The notes: generated from the letters alone by a model not told the origin. A stretch of DNA of 64,000 nucleotides from Hymenobacter cellulosivorans (GCF_022919135.1 NZ_CP095049.1:1116001-1180000), one strand, 5' to 3'. Positions 33,631-41,341 are shown, counted from the first letter of the stretch. Made by a program: numbers and translations.

Positions 33631-34320
33631 GTGTCTGCTTCCGAATCAACTCAACACCTGCCTGCGCCGCCGGTAGCACCCGATACGAGTCAGCGCCGCC
33701 TGCGCGTGGCCCAGGGCATTCTGCTGCTGTTTCACGTCACGGGCTTTCTGGGGCTGGCGTTTTCCAAGGACCCGGCGTTTTACCTGCAGTTTGTGCCCCT
33801 GAACCTGCTGCTGACGGCTGTGCTGCTCTTTGCCTTCCAGCGCGACCGGGGCTTTGCCTTTATTGGCTTCTGCATCACGACTATGGCCGTGGGCTTCTTT
33901 GTGGAAGTAGTCGGCATCGAAACCGGTAAGCTGTTTGGCCAGTACTCTTACGGAGCCACGCTGGGCCCTAAGTGGCTGAACGTGCCCCTGCTCATTGGCC
34001 TCAACTGGCTGATGCTAACCTATATGGCCGGCGTTCTGGCCCGTTACTTGCCCGTGGGCGGCTTCCTGCGGGCCGTGGCGGCGGCACTGCTCCTGGTGGG
34101 CATGGATATCTGCCTGGAGCCCGTGGCCGTGCAGTATGACTTCTGGGCCTGGGCCTACGACGTGATTCCGCTCCAGAACTTCAAAGGCTGGTTTGCCGTG
34201 TCCCTGATCCTGCAGGTGTACTTCAACCGCACCGATTTTGAAAAGCGTAACCCGTTGGTTCCCTTCGTATACCTGCTCCAATTACTGTTTTTCTTCGGGC
34301 TTGGCTGGTTTATTCGCTAA
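33631..34320 (+). CDS. cruF: Carotenoid 1-hydratase-like membrane protein, CruF family
   Basis: A 229-residue protein with about seven membrane helices and the DUF422/CruF pattern: FVEVVGIETGKLFGQYSYG, LIGLNWLMLTYMAG, GMDICLEPVAVQYDFWAWA and NFKGWFAVSLIL. CruF adds water to the 1,2 double bond of acyclic carotenoid ends, creating the 1-hydroxyl group of pigments such as myxol and flexixanthin. It starts with GTG at 33631 directly after the repeat. It is paired with crtD upstream; cyclase and ketolase genes are not in the window. Confidence 0.85.
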   Translation: MSASESTQHLPAPPVAPDTSQRRLRVAQGILLLFHVTGFLGLAFSKDPAFYLQFVPLNLLLTAVLLFAFQRDRGFAFIGFCITTMAVGFFVEVVGIETGKLFGQYSYGATLGPKWLNVPLLIGLNWLMLTYMAGVLARYLPVGGFLRAVAAALLLVGMDICLEPVAVQYDFWAWAYDVIPLQNFKGWFAVSLILQVYFNRTDFEKRNPLVPFVYLLQLLFFFGLGWFIR

Positions 34321-34350
34321 CTTTCGTGAGTTCTACTCCGACGGCCCGCT

Positions 34351-34965
34351 ATGAACCCAACCTTACGCAATACTTTACTGGAAGAAGCCATCCAGCTGTT
34401 TCAAACCCGTGGCATCTCCAGTTTGTCGCTGGAGCAGATCATGCAGGCCCTGGATATTTCGCCGGCCACGTTCCGGGAAATGTTCCAGGACAAGGAAGAC
34501 CTGGTTCTGCAAGTAACCCAGCACGATATTGACCGTCAGAAGCGGGAGCACGCCGAGCTGTTTAAGCGCGTCGATAATGCCGTGGCCCGCCTGCTGAGCT
34601 TGCTGGAAATGGGCATCCGGGACCTGCGCAAAGTGAAGTCGCCTCAGTACTTCTCCGACCTGATTCAGGATTTCCCCCAGGCCTGGGAGTTAGGTCAGCA
34701 ACATCTGGCCGAATACTCCATGCCCCAGATTCAAGGCCTGCTCAACGAAGCCATTCTGCACAAGAGCATGCGTGGCGACATCAACATTGCTTTGGTTACT
34801 AAAATCATCATCGAGCAACTTTACATGGTGCTCAACGAGCAGATTTTCCCGCCTAGCCGCTACGATACAGCCGAGGTATTCCGTAGCGTGTACCTCTACT
34901 ACGTGCGGGGCCTGTGCACCGAGGAAGGCCTGAAAGCTGCCTCCAGCTACTTTGCCCGCATGTAG
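34351..34965 (+). CDS. TetR/AcrR family transcriptional regulator
   Basis: A 204-residue regulator with an N-terminal helix-turn-helix (EEAIQLFQTRGISSLSLEQIM followed by ALDISPATFREMFQDKEDL) and a helical ligand-binding domain. The recognition helix differs from the common YYHF pattern (TFREMFQDK), which places it in a divergent subgroup. It starts 30 nt after cruF on the same strand and could be cotranscribed with the carotenoid genes, but no operator repeats are seen near it. It ends in a perfect terminator. Confidence 0.85.
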   Translation: MNPTLRNTLLEEAIQLFQTRGISSLSLEQIMQALDISPATFREMFQDKEDLVLQVTQHDIDRQKREHAELFKRVDNAVARLLSLLEMGIRDLRKVKSPQYFSDLIQDFPQAWELGQQHLAEYSMPQIQGLLNEAILHKSMRGDINIALVTKIIIEQLYMVLNEQIFPPSRYDTAEVFRSVYLYYVRGLCTEEGLKAASSYFARM

Positions 34966-34990
34966 GCTAACACCCAGCCCAATCAGAAAC

Positions 34991-35022
34991 AAAAAGAGGA
35001 GCCCCGCGGGGCTCCTCTTTTC
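34991..35022. terminator. Bidirectional terminator
   Basis: AAAAGAGGAGCCCC and GGGGCTCCTCTTTT form a perfect 14-bp stem around GC. It separates the convergent tetR and DUF6952 genes. Confidence 0.93.
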
Positions 35023-35039
35023 AGTTATGCGGCAGCTAC

Positions 35040-35282
35040 TTAGCTGATGGACACGCGCACCTTCTTGGTGTATTCGCGCAGGGCGTCTTTGAACTCCGAG
35101 CCGTTGTCCTGCATGTGGTTCAGGATAAAGATGGCGGCAAACACGTGGGTCAGCTTCTCGCCTTCGTCTTCACCTTCCACCTCGAAAGCGGGTTGCTGCT
35201 CTTCGAGCAGGGCTTCTTCGGCGGCCACCAGGCTCTGCAGGGTCTGCGACTCCACCAGGCGCTTGATTACGGGTATTTTCAT
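35040..35282 (-). CDS. DUF6952 family protein
   Basis: An 80-residue acidic protein (MKIPVIKRLVESQTL, EVEGEDEGEKLTHVFAAIFIL, ALREYTKKVR). I recognise this as the small Bacteroidota family DUF6952, usually encoded beside a thioredoxin gene. Here its start codon is 13 nt after the stop of thioredoxin, so they share an operon. Function unknown; an accessory role to the thioredoxin is inferred from the context. Confidence 0.8.
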   Translation of the reverse strand: MKIPVIKRLVESQTLQSLVAAEEALLEEQQPAFEVEGEDEGEKLTHVFAAIFILNHMQDNGSEFKDALREYTKKVRVSIS

Positions 35283-35295
35283 GGCGGGGGCGGCC

Positions 35296-35613
35296 TTAGT
35301 TCAGGCGGTTAATCAAATCGGCTACGGCTTCTTCCTTGCTAGCCGATACAGTGTCGACCAACTCGCCGTCCTTGAAAATGGCAAAGAAAGGCAGCGTAGT
35401 TACGTTGGCCAGCTTGCGGGCCGCCGGGCTGGTTTCGGCATTCACGTCCACGAACTTGATGTTCTGGTTTTGCTCGGCCTGGGCCATGCGCTTGAACTTG
35501 GGCGAGAACAGGCGGCAGTTGCCACACCAGTCGGCGTAGTACTTCACGACTACTTTCTCATTGGTTTCGAGCAGTTGCTGGAAGTCGGAATCAGTTGCTT
35601 TCGTAACGGACAT
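35296..35613 (-). CDS. Thioredoxin family protein
   Basis: A 105-residue single-domain thioredoxin. The active site is W29-C30-G-N-C33 in ADWCGNCRLF (CGNC instead of the usual CGPC), with the cis-proline in TTLPFFAIF. No signal peptide, so it is cytoplasmic. The Asn in place of Pro should make the pair more oxidising, as in some peroxiredoxin-linked thioredoxins. It is the first gene of a two-gene unit with DUF6952. The leader holds a promoter box and a perfect 15-bp inverted repeat. Confidence 0.92.
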   Translation of the reverse strand: MSVTKATDSDFQQLLETNEKVVVKYYADWCGNCRLFSPKFKRMAQAEQNQNIKFVDVNAETSPAARKLANVTTLPFFAIFKDGELVDTVSASKEEAVADLINRLN

Positions 35614-35642
35614 TATGCTGAAGGAAGTTGAGTAAACAAGAA

Positions 35643-35675
35643 GCAGCCAGATAAGAACGATTCTTATCTGGCTGC
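35643..35675 (-). promoter_or_regulatory. Perfect 15-bp inverted repeat in the thioredoxin leader
   Basis: GCAGCCAGATAAGAA and TTCTTATCTGGCTGC are separated by three bases. The repeat starts at the last base of the -7 box, so it covers the expected transcription start and most of the leader. It could be an operator or a stabilising 5' hairpin. It lacks a T-run and the gene's own terminator is elsewhere. Confidence 0.6.
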
Positions 35676-35682
35676 AAAGCTA
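35675..35682 (-). promoter_or_regulatory. -7 promoter box of the thioredoxin operon (TAGCTTTG)
   Basis: An exact TAnnTTTG match about 60 nt before the thioredoxin ATG, overlapping by one base the perfect inverted repeat downstream. Confidence 0.55.
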
Positions 35683-35737
35683 AAGCACGAAAGTTGTAAA
35701 AAGGTTTATTCGGCCATTAATTTCCACTACTCTTTTC

Positions 35738-37261
35738 TTACTCCCGCACCAAACGGGCCCGCAGCACCTGCCCATCGATGATAGCCGTGAGCAGGTACAC
35801 ACCCACGGGCTGACTGGCATCGAAGGTAGTGGGCAGCTGGTTTTCGCCGGCCTGCAACGTTACTGGCCGCTGGCTTACCACCCGGCCCAGGGCATCGTAC
35901 ATGGTCAGCTGCACGGTTTGGGCCTTAGCGGCCGTCAGGTGCACGGTGTAGGCCCGGTCAGTAGGATTGGGGAAGGCGCTCAGGCTGCTGGCCAGCTTGG
36001 CTTGGCCAAAGCTGACGGCGCGCACCGGCGAGTAGGTATCGGTGCCTCCGGCCGTATCGTGCTGGCGCAGGCGGTAGTACTGCAAGGTGCCGCGGCCAGC
36101 TGCGCCCAGGTCGGTGAAGCGGTACTGCTGGGCGGTGCTGGTAGTACCCTTGCCGGCCACAAAGCCCACGCGCTGAAAGGTCTTGCTGTCCACGCTGACT
36201 TCCACAAAGAAGCCCTCATTGTTCAGTTCGGAGGCTGTGGCCCAGCTTAGCAGGGCATCAGCATTCCGGGCCTGGGCCGTGAATTCGCGTAGTTCCACCG
36301 GCAGCGGGTTGTTCTGGTCGGAACCGACAAAGACGCCATACGTATTCTGCAGGTCCGTGGTCAGCGTGTTGTTGGTTGCATCCACAGTACCCTGCGGGCT
36401 TTCCCAGGTTAAACCATTCCAGCGCTGCAGGCGCAGGCGGCTCTCCGTAATGGTATTGGGCGCCGTACTAAATTCTGAAGTCAGGTAACCGAAGGTCAGC
36501 GTTGAGGTTGGCGCCAGCGTGTAGTTGTTGGGCTGTACTATCCAGTACCGGTCGATGGCGTAGTTCGGGTTGCCGCGCAAGGAACTTACCCCAGTGGGTA
36601 GGGGCAGGTTATCGGGGCCGGTGGGGTAAGTGGCAAACGACAGGCTACCCGTGCTGTTACCCCCGGCCGTGATGTTGACCACCATGGGCACACCGGTACT
36701 ACCGCTGCTCATGGGAACGGTGTAAGTGCCCGTGTTAGAGCCAATAACCCATACCAGCCGACCATAACCCGCTGAGGCAGCCGATTCGCTGACCAGCGTA
36801 CCAGTGGTGCGCGTCAGAGCGGAGGCAGCGCCGTTGTTAAGCGTCAGGACTTTAGAGTTAAGCTGCACCTGAGTGGCCCCCAGGGTGAGCAGGCCACTGC
36901 TGTTGCCCACCGAAATATCAGAGCCAAGCTGCACTGGGCCAGCAGCCTCGCTTACATCTAGGGTGTGAAAGGTAGTGGCTGCGCTACCCCCAATCTGCTG
37001 GGTGGCCGTGCCGTTCAGCTTCACGGTGCCGGTAGCGGGCGTCAGTACGCCTCCGCTGGTGTTGTTGGTCCAGTTGCCGGTTAAGCTCAGCGTACCGGCG
37101 TTGTCGACGGTTCCGGTGCCGCTCACAGTCACGTCACCCACGACCGACACCTGTGCCCCCGACTGAATAGAGATGACAGCGCCCTGGTTGGACAGCCCTT
37201 GGCCCAGGCTTGGCAAGGCCGTTAGCAGGAACAGAGACCCAAGAGGTAAAGAATGTTTCAT
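35738..37261 (-). CDS. Secreted protein with T9SS sorting domain
   Basis: A 507-residue protein beginning at ATG 37261 with a signal peptide (MKHSLPLGSLFLLTALPSLG). The N-terminal part is Thr/Gly/Val-rich and repetitive, of the kind seen in beta-helical adhesins (GTVDNAGTLSLTGNW, LTLGATQVQLNSKVL). The C-terminus has a fibronectin-like block (VELREFTAQARNADALLSW) and then a type A sorting domain (AFPNPTDRAYTVHL, YDALGRVVSQRPV, GVYLLTAIIDGQ). It is expected on the outer surface through the type IX system. It is the last gene of a five-gene operon of exported proteins. Confidence 0.82.
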   Translation of the reverse strand: MKHSLPLGSLFLLTALPSLGQGLSNQGAVISIQSGAQVSVVGDVTVSGTGTVDNAGTLSLTGNWTNNTSGGVLTPATGTVKLNGTATQQIGGSAATTFHTLDVSEAAGPVQLGSDISVGNSSGLLTLGATQVQLNSKVLTLNNGAASALTRTTGTLVSESAASAGYGRLVWVIGSNTGTYTVPMSSGSTGVPMVVNITAGGNSTGSLSFATYPTGPDNLPLPTGVSSLRGNPNYAIDRYWIVQPNNYTLAPTSTLTFGYLTSEFSTAPNTITESRLRLQRWNGLTWESPQGTVDATNNTLTTDLQNTYGVFVGSDQNNPLPVELREFTAQARNADALLSWATASELNNEGFFVEVSVDSKTFQRVGFVAGKGTTSTAQQYRFTDLGAAGRGTLQYYRLRQHDTAGGTDTYSPVRAVSFGQAKLASSLSAFPNPTDRAYTVHLTAAKAQTVQLTMYDALGRVVSQRPVTLQAGENQLPTTFDASQPVGVYLLTAIIDGQVLRARLVRE

Positions 37262-37280
37262 AGCAAGAAAGAAAAGCCGT

Positions 37281-37958
37281 TTACGAGCGCTGTGGGAAAA
37301 TACCCTGCACGGCAATACAGTAGACAAGAGTCAGATAGGGCTGCATGTTGTTGTGCGGCGCGGCCGTGCCCGTGGCCCGGCTGGCCATATAGCCGGTGTC
37401 GGTGGCTGCGTACTGGGGCTCACCGGAGCCGTTGCTGGCTAAGTACGCGTTTTCGGGCGAACCTAACGTCCCCAGTTCAGTGCTGTAGGTCAGGGCCACG
37501 GTGTGCTGGTGGGCGGGCAGCTCGGTATCCAGCAGGGCCACGGTAGCGCTGCCCCCGGTCTGGCCCAGCTCGTAGTTGCTCAACCCCGGCCCCTGGCCAG
37601 CTCCCACGGCCACGCAACCATTGAAGTTGGGCAGGGCAAAGGTCGATTTACCATCCCCTCCGTAGGTGGTACCCAGCAAGGCAAACAAAGCCGTGTTCTG
37701 GGAAATTGGCAGAAGCTGCCCGTCGCAGCGCGCGTAGCCTTTGGGCACGAAGTTGTCGAACGGCAGCGTAATGATTTCGGCCAGAAATACATCGTAGCCC
37801 CCCGAGAGGGTACCGGCGGCGGCGGGGGTGGCGCGGCCCAGCAAGGCTTGCAGAGGCTCGGCCAGGAAGCTCCCGGCCACTACGCCCAATAACCGCTTGA
37901 GCAAGCTCCGGCGGGCCGGCTGGCTAGGAGAGGGAGCAGCAGTAGATACGGTCGGCAC
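37281..37958 (-). CDS. Exported tail-collar domain protein (paralogue A)
   Basis: A protein of about 225 residues in the phage tail collar/MdpB-like family: FLAEIITLPFDNFVPKGYA, CDGQLLPISQNTALFALLG, TTYGGDGKSTFALPNFNG, ELPAHQHTV and a final LVYCIAVQGIFP strand. The N-terminus has ARRSLLKRLLGVVAGSF, a twin-arginine-type leader. GTG 37958 is chosen: it lies 2 nt after the preceding gene and gives MPTVST, matching the start of paralogue B; an upstream start at 37994 would overlap that gene by 34 nt. Family members in phages form fibre tips; here no phage genes are present. Confidence 0.82.
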   Translation of the reverse strand: MPTVSTAAPSPSQPARRSLLKRLLGVVAGSFLAEPLQALLGRATPAAAGTLSGGYDVFLAEIITLPFDNFVPKGYARCDGQLLPISQNTALFALLGTTYGGDGKSTFALPNFNGCVAVGAGQGPGLSNYELGQTGGSATVALLDTELPAHQHTVALTYSTELGTLGSPENAYLASNGSGEPQYAATDTGYMASRATGTAAPHNNMQPYLTLVYCIAVQGIFPQRS

Positions 37959-37960
37959 GG

Positions 37961-38656
37961 CTAGTTGGGGCTGGGGAAAATACCTTGCAGGCAAATGACA
38001 TAATTGAGGGTAATGAAAGGCTGCATGTTATTGTGTGCCTGCCCGCCCCCGACGGCACTCGACACGTTGACGGCGGGGCTGCCACCAGCGGCGGGCGAGT
38101 TGGCGAGTTGGGTATTTATCGTAACACCGTACTGGGGTGCTCCTCCGCCATTATCGGCCAGGTAGTTGTGCACCGTAGGGCCCGCGGTACCCGAAAGGTT
38201 GGTGGTACCGGTGGCAGTGCTGGCTTTGAGGCCGTGCACGTGTGGCGGAATCTCAGTAGCCAGCAGCACATGGGCCGCCTCGCCGCCCCTTTCACCGACG
38301 ATCCGGCCGTTACCGCTTTGGACAATTACCCGGCCCCGCAGGTCGGGCAGGGCGAAGGTAGTTCGGCCGTCGCCGCCGAACTGCGTACCTAGCAGGGCGA
38401 ATAAGGCCTGGTTCTGGTTGATGGGCAGCAACTGGCCATTGCACAGAGCCCAGCCTTTGGGGGCAAAATTGAAGGAAACCAGCATGATTTCCGACAGAAA
38501 AGAATCCAATCCCTGGGGCGCGGCCACGTTCAGCGAGCCGGCCGTGGCGGCTTGGATTTTACCCAGCAGCACGCCACCGCCCAGTACCGCACCCAGCTTT
38601 TTGAACCAGCTTCGGCGGGAAGAGCCGCCGGCCGGCGAATCATTTATGGAAGACAT
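37961..38656 (-). CDS. Exported tail-collar domain protein (paralogue B)
   Basis: A protein of about 231 residues with the same collar domain: SFNFAPKGWALCNGQLLPI, FALLGTQFGGDGRTTFALPD, LRGRVIVQSG, EIPPHVHGLK and FITLNYVICLQGIFPSPN at the end. The leader SSRRSWFKKLGAVLGGGVLL fits the Tat consensus (S-R-R-x-F-x-K), with a glycine-rich hydrophobic part and a cleavage-like ATAG. ATG 38656 is used; TTG 38665 is possible. It lies 12 nt after paralogue C. Confidence 0.83.
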   Translation of the reverse strand: MSSINDSPAGGSSRRSWFKKLGAVLGGGVLLGKIQAATAGSLNVAAPQGLDSFLSEIMLVSFNFAPKGWALCNGQLLPINQNQALFALLGTQFGGDGRTTFALPDLRGRVIVQSGNGRIVGERGGEAAHVLLATEIPPHVHGLKASTATGTTNLSGTAGPTVHNYLADNGGGAPQYGVTINTQLANSPAAGGSPAVNVSSAVGGGQAHNNMQPFITLNYVICLQGIFPSPN

Positions 38657-38668
38657 GGTAGGCAAGGC

Positions 38669-39304
38669 TTAGGTTGGGGAAGGAAAAACGCCGTACAGCG
38701 AAATGATGTAGTTGATGACCACGTAGGGCTGCCTGTTCTCGTGGGGCTGGCTGCCACCGTACACACCCAGCAGTTGGGCAGGCTGGGTCACCAGATTGGT
38801 GGTAGCTTGGGTGTACTGGGCCGAGCCCGAGCCGCTGTCGGCCGGTACGGCTCCGCTAGGAGAGGCCCAGGTGCCGGGCGCCGAACTGGCCCCCAACGTG
38901 TGCGTGTGCGAGGGAATCTGCTGCGTCGTGAGCGTCACCGATTCGACCCCAGCCATTTCCGCCATTACGTAACCAGCACCCTGATGCAGCGCCACCCGCC
39001 CCTGGAGGTCGGGTAGGGCGAAGGTGGATTCCCCATCGCCGCCGTAGGTAGTGCCAATCAGCTGAAAAAGAGTATCATTTTCGGAAATCAGCAGTAGCTG
39101 CCCGCGGCAGAACTCCCAGCCTACCGGGGCGAAGTTGCCGGCGAAAATGGCAATTTCGCCGATGTAGGGCGGGTTGCCATTTGGGCGCATGGATACTAGC
39201 TGCCGGGGCTGAGCAGCGCCGGGCAGGAGCCAGCGTTGGAAGCGTTGAAGCAAGGAGCGGCGCCCGGCCGCAGAGCCAGACGCGGAAGCAGAAAAGTCGG
39301 CCAT
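38669..39304 (-). CDS. Tail-collar domain protein (paralogue C)
   Basis: A 211-residue collar-domain protein starting at ATG 39304 (MADFSASASGS). Motifs: YIGEIAIFAGNFAPVGWEFC, RGQLLLISENDTLFQLIG, TTYGGDGESTFALPDLQG, QIPSHTHTLG and VVINYIISLYGVFPSPT. The N-terminus keeps GRRSLLQRF but the hydrophobic stretch behind it is short and interrupted (WLLPGAAQP), so its export route is less certain than for paralogues A and B. It is the second gene of the operon, 43 nt after the fibre-like gene. Confidence 0.82.
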   Translation of the reverse strand: MADFSASASGSAAGRRSLLQRFQRWLLPGAAQPRQLVSMRPNGNPPYIGEIAIFAGNFAPVGWEFCRGQLLLISENDTLFQLIGTTYGGDGESTFALPDLQGRVALHQGAGYVMAEMAGVESVTLTTQQIPSHTHTLGASSAPGTWASPSGAVPADSGSGSAQYTQATTNLVTQPAQLLGVYGGSQPHENRQPYVVINYIISLYGVFPSPT

Positions 39305-39347
39305 GAACGTAGCAGAACTCGAAGAGAAATACGGAAGCAACGACCGG

Positions 39348-40475
39348 CTACGACTCCCGACGCCAGGCGCCATTGGTGTAGATATAGCGGGCCGCGTACT
39401 TCGACAGGATGTTGCCCGTGCCGCTGCTTGATACCACTTGCAGGTACTCGTTGTCGTTGTTAACGATAACTAGGCGCTGGCCTTCCGTCCCCGTTCCCAG
39501 CGTCACGACGCCGTTGCTGGCACCATTGTTATTGTAGACAATGTTGGTCACGGCCGGATTCACGGTAACGGCGGCAGTGGGGGCATTGCTCACCGAGTTG
39601 CTTTCAACGCTGTAATTGCCCGCGCCCACCGTAGACCAGCCCGTGGCGGTGTACTGGTACAAACCGGGCGTATTATCGGTCTGGATGATGAGCAGCCCCA
39701 CCACCGGGCTGCTGATGAGGTCCCGGTCGGCCTTGGTCAGGCGCGGAGGAAGCAGGCCTTTGCGGGTGCCGTTTACTTCCAGGGCCGCCGAAGCCGTAGT
39801 AGGAGCGCCGCCCACGCCCACGGTGCCGGTGCCCTTAGGCTGCAGAATTAAATCCTGGTTGGTGCTGGAGCCAGCGGCATACAACGAGTTGGAGCCGATA
39901 CCCACGCCCTGAGTAGCGTCCGAGGTGCGAAACTCCGCACCACTCGTGGTAGTCAGGGCGCCGGTCACGTACAGGGGCCGGGCAGTGGGGTGAGTATTGG
40001 TGCGGGTGGCAGTAGCTACGTCGAGCTTGTTGCCGGCCGTGACGCCAACGCCCGTATTGCCGGGCACGCTCACGTTGCCGCTGCCATCAACAGCCAGACC
40101 CGCCGTGGCGGCCGCCGAGCCGGTGAGCAGCTTGCCGTTCAGGTTCAAGTTTTGGGTAGCGGTATGGTCACCCATGTTATCGGCCACCATACGCACCCAG
40201 CTAGTGCCCGTGCGCACGTAAATGCCCGGCGTGTTGTCGGTTTGATACACCACCAAGCCTTCGGCGGGACTGGCAATCTTGTCCCGGTCGGCTTGGCTTA
40301 GGCGCGGGGGCAAAAAGCCCTTGGGCGTGGTGGTACCAGAGGCTACCTCCAGCACGGCCGACGAATTGGGCACTGCTATCCCAATACCGACGCTACCGGT
40401 CTGGGCATAGGCTGAAATTGAACCAGTTACCAGCGCTGCCGCGGCCACCAATCGAAACCGTAAATTTTTGCTCAT
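39348..40475 (-). CDS. Secreted fibre-like protein with a duplicated motif
   Basis: A 375-residue secreted protein starting at ATG 40475 with signal peptide FRLVAAAALVTGSISAYAQT. It carries two copies of a Bacteroidota surface motif: GFLPPRLSQADRDKIASP with VVYQTDNTPGIY near the N-terminus, and GLLPPRLTKADRDLISSP with IIQTDNTPGLY in the C-terminal half. Between them is a low-complexity Gly/Thr/Ala region (VGVTAGNKLDVATATRTN, VGIGSNSLYAAGSS) like phage fibre shafts. It probably forms an elongated surface fibre. It is the first gene of the operon, with a -7 box 45 nt upstream. Confidence 0.78.
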   Translation of the reverse strand: MSKNLRFRLVAAAALVTGSISAYAQTGSVGIGIAVPNSSAVLEVASGTTTPKGFLPPRLSQADRDKIASPAEGLVVYQTDNTPGIYVRTGTSWVRMVADNMGDHTATQNLNLNGKLLTGSAAATAGLAVDGSGNVSVPGNTGVGVTAGNKLDVATATRTNTHPTARPLYVTGALTTTSGAEFRTSDATQGVGIGSNSLYAAGSSTNQDLILQPKGTGTVGVGGAPTTASAALEVNGTRKGLLPPRLTKADRDLISSPVVGLLIIQTDNTPGLYQYTATGWSTVGAGNYSVESNSVSNAPTAAVTVNPAVTNIVYNNNGASNGVVTLGTGTEGQRLVIVNNDNEYLQVVSSSGTGNILSKYAARYIYTNGAWRRES

Positions 40476-40495
40476 ACTCACCAGAAAGGGACTTC

Positions 40496-40507
40496 GCACA
40501 CGTGTGC
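40496..40507. promoter_or_regulatory. 12-bp palindrome downstream of the collar-operon promoter
   Basis: GCACACGTGTGC is a perfect palindrome between the -7 box (40520-40527) and the start codon of the fibre-like gene, inside the expected transcript leader. It could be an operator. The regulator is unknown. Confidence 0.4.
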
Positions 40508-40519
40508 TAGATAGTGTGT

Positions 40520-40527
40520 CAAAGCTA
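40520..40527 (-). promoter_or_regulatory. -7 promoter box of the collar/fibre operon (TAGCTTTG)
   Basis: An exact TAnnTTTG match on the minus strand, 44 nt before the ATG at 40475. It is identical to the thioredoxin promoter box. Confidence 0.55.
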
Positions 40528-40654
40528 GGGAATATAGGGTAAAATATAGGCACTAAGGTTGAGCTTATTACCCCAACCCAACCCGGCATTAGCAACCTTG
40601 GTCCTAGACTCGAACGTATAGCGGTGGTTATTCCATCCCGTATTTGCTTGTCCT

Positions 40655-41341
40655 ATGCGCCAGCTGTTGTTTCTATGCCTGAGCCTGCTGCTTCTGGCCT
40701 GCGGACCGGCCGATTCTTCTCCCGCTCAGCGCCGCGCCCCTGTGGCTCCTCCTCGTATGCAGAACATCATTTTCTTTGGCAATAGCCTTACAGCTGGCTA
40801 CCAGCTGCGGGCCAGTGAGGCCTTCCCTTCCCTGATTCAGGAACGTCTCGACTCAATCAAACTCCCGTATAAAGCCCTTAACTACGGCGTAAGCGGCGAA
40901 ACCACGGCCGGTGGCCGGCAGCGTATTGCCAGCGTGCTGGCCCGGCAGCCGGTAGATGTATTCGTGCTAGAGCTGGGGGCCAACGACGGGCTGCGAGGCA
41001 TTCCTGTGCGCGAAACCACCCAAAACCTACAAAGCATCATTGACCAGGTGAAACTCAAGTATCCCAAGGCTCGGATTGTACTAGTAGGCCTGGAGTTTCC
41101 CTTTGACCTCAGTGTGCTGGGCGGCCATCAATACGGGCGTTACGCGGCCGAGTTTAAGGCCCTGTTTCGCACCCTGGCCGAGAAAAACAGTGTGCCCTTC
41201 GTGCCCTTTCTGCTGCAAGGAGTGTTGGGCCAGCGCCACCTGAATTTACCCGATGGTGTGCACCCCAACGCGGCGGGGCAAAAGATTCTGGCCAACAACG
41301 TATGGGCCACCCTGGGCCCCATGCTAAACGACCAGCCCTAA
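40655..41341 (+). CDS. SGNH/GDSL hydrolase lipoprotein (arylesterase/TesA-like)
   Basis: A 228-residue lipoprotein: signal peptide with lipobox LLAC (Cys16), then an SGNH hydrolase domain. Block I is FFGNSLTAGYQL with the nucleophile Ser, block III is LELGANDGLRG, and block V is LPDGVHPNAAGQ with the catalytic Asp and His. This pattern is that of TesA-type arylesterases/lysophospholipases. The enzyme should be anchored to the envelope and hydrolyse ester or thioester substrates. It is divergent from the collar/fibre operon. Confidence 0.92.
   Translation: MRQLLFLCLSLLLLACGPADSSPAQRRAPVAPPRMQNIIFFGNSLTAGYQLRASEAFPSLIQERLDSIKLPYKALNYGVSGETTAGGRQRIASVLARQPVDVFVLELGANDGLRGIPVRETTQNLQSIIDQVKLKYPKARIVLVGLEFPFDLSVLGGHQYGRYAAEFKALFRTLAEKNSVPFVPFLLQGVLGQRHLNLPDGVHPNAAGQKILANNVWATLGPMLNDQP

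Noticed and set aside
37281-40475. Prophage or contractile injection system
   Set aside because: Only collar and fibre-like proteins are present, all with export signals; sheath, tube, baseplate and ATPase genes are absent.
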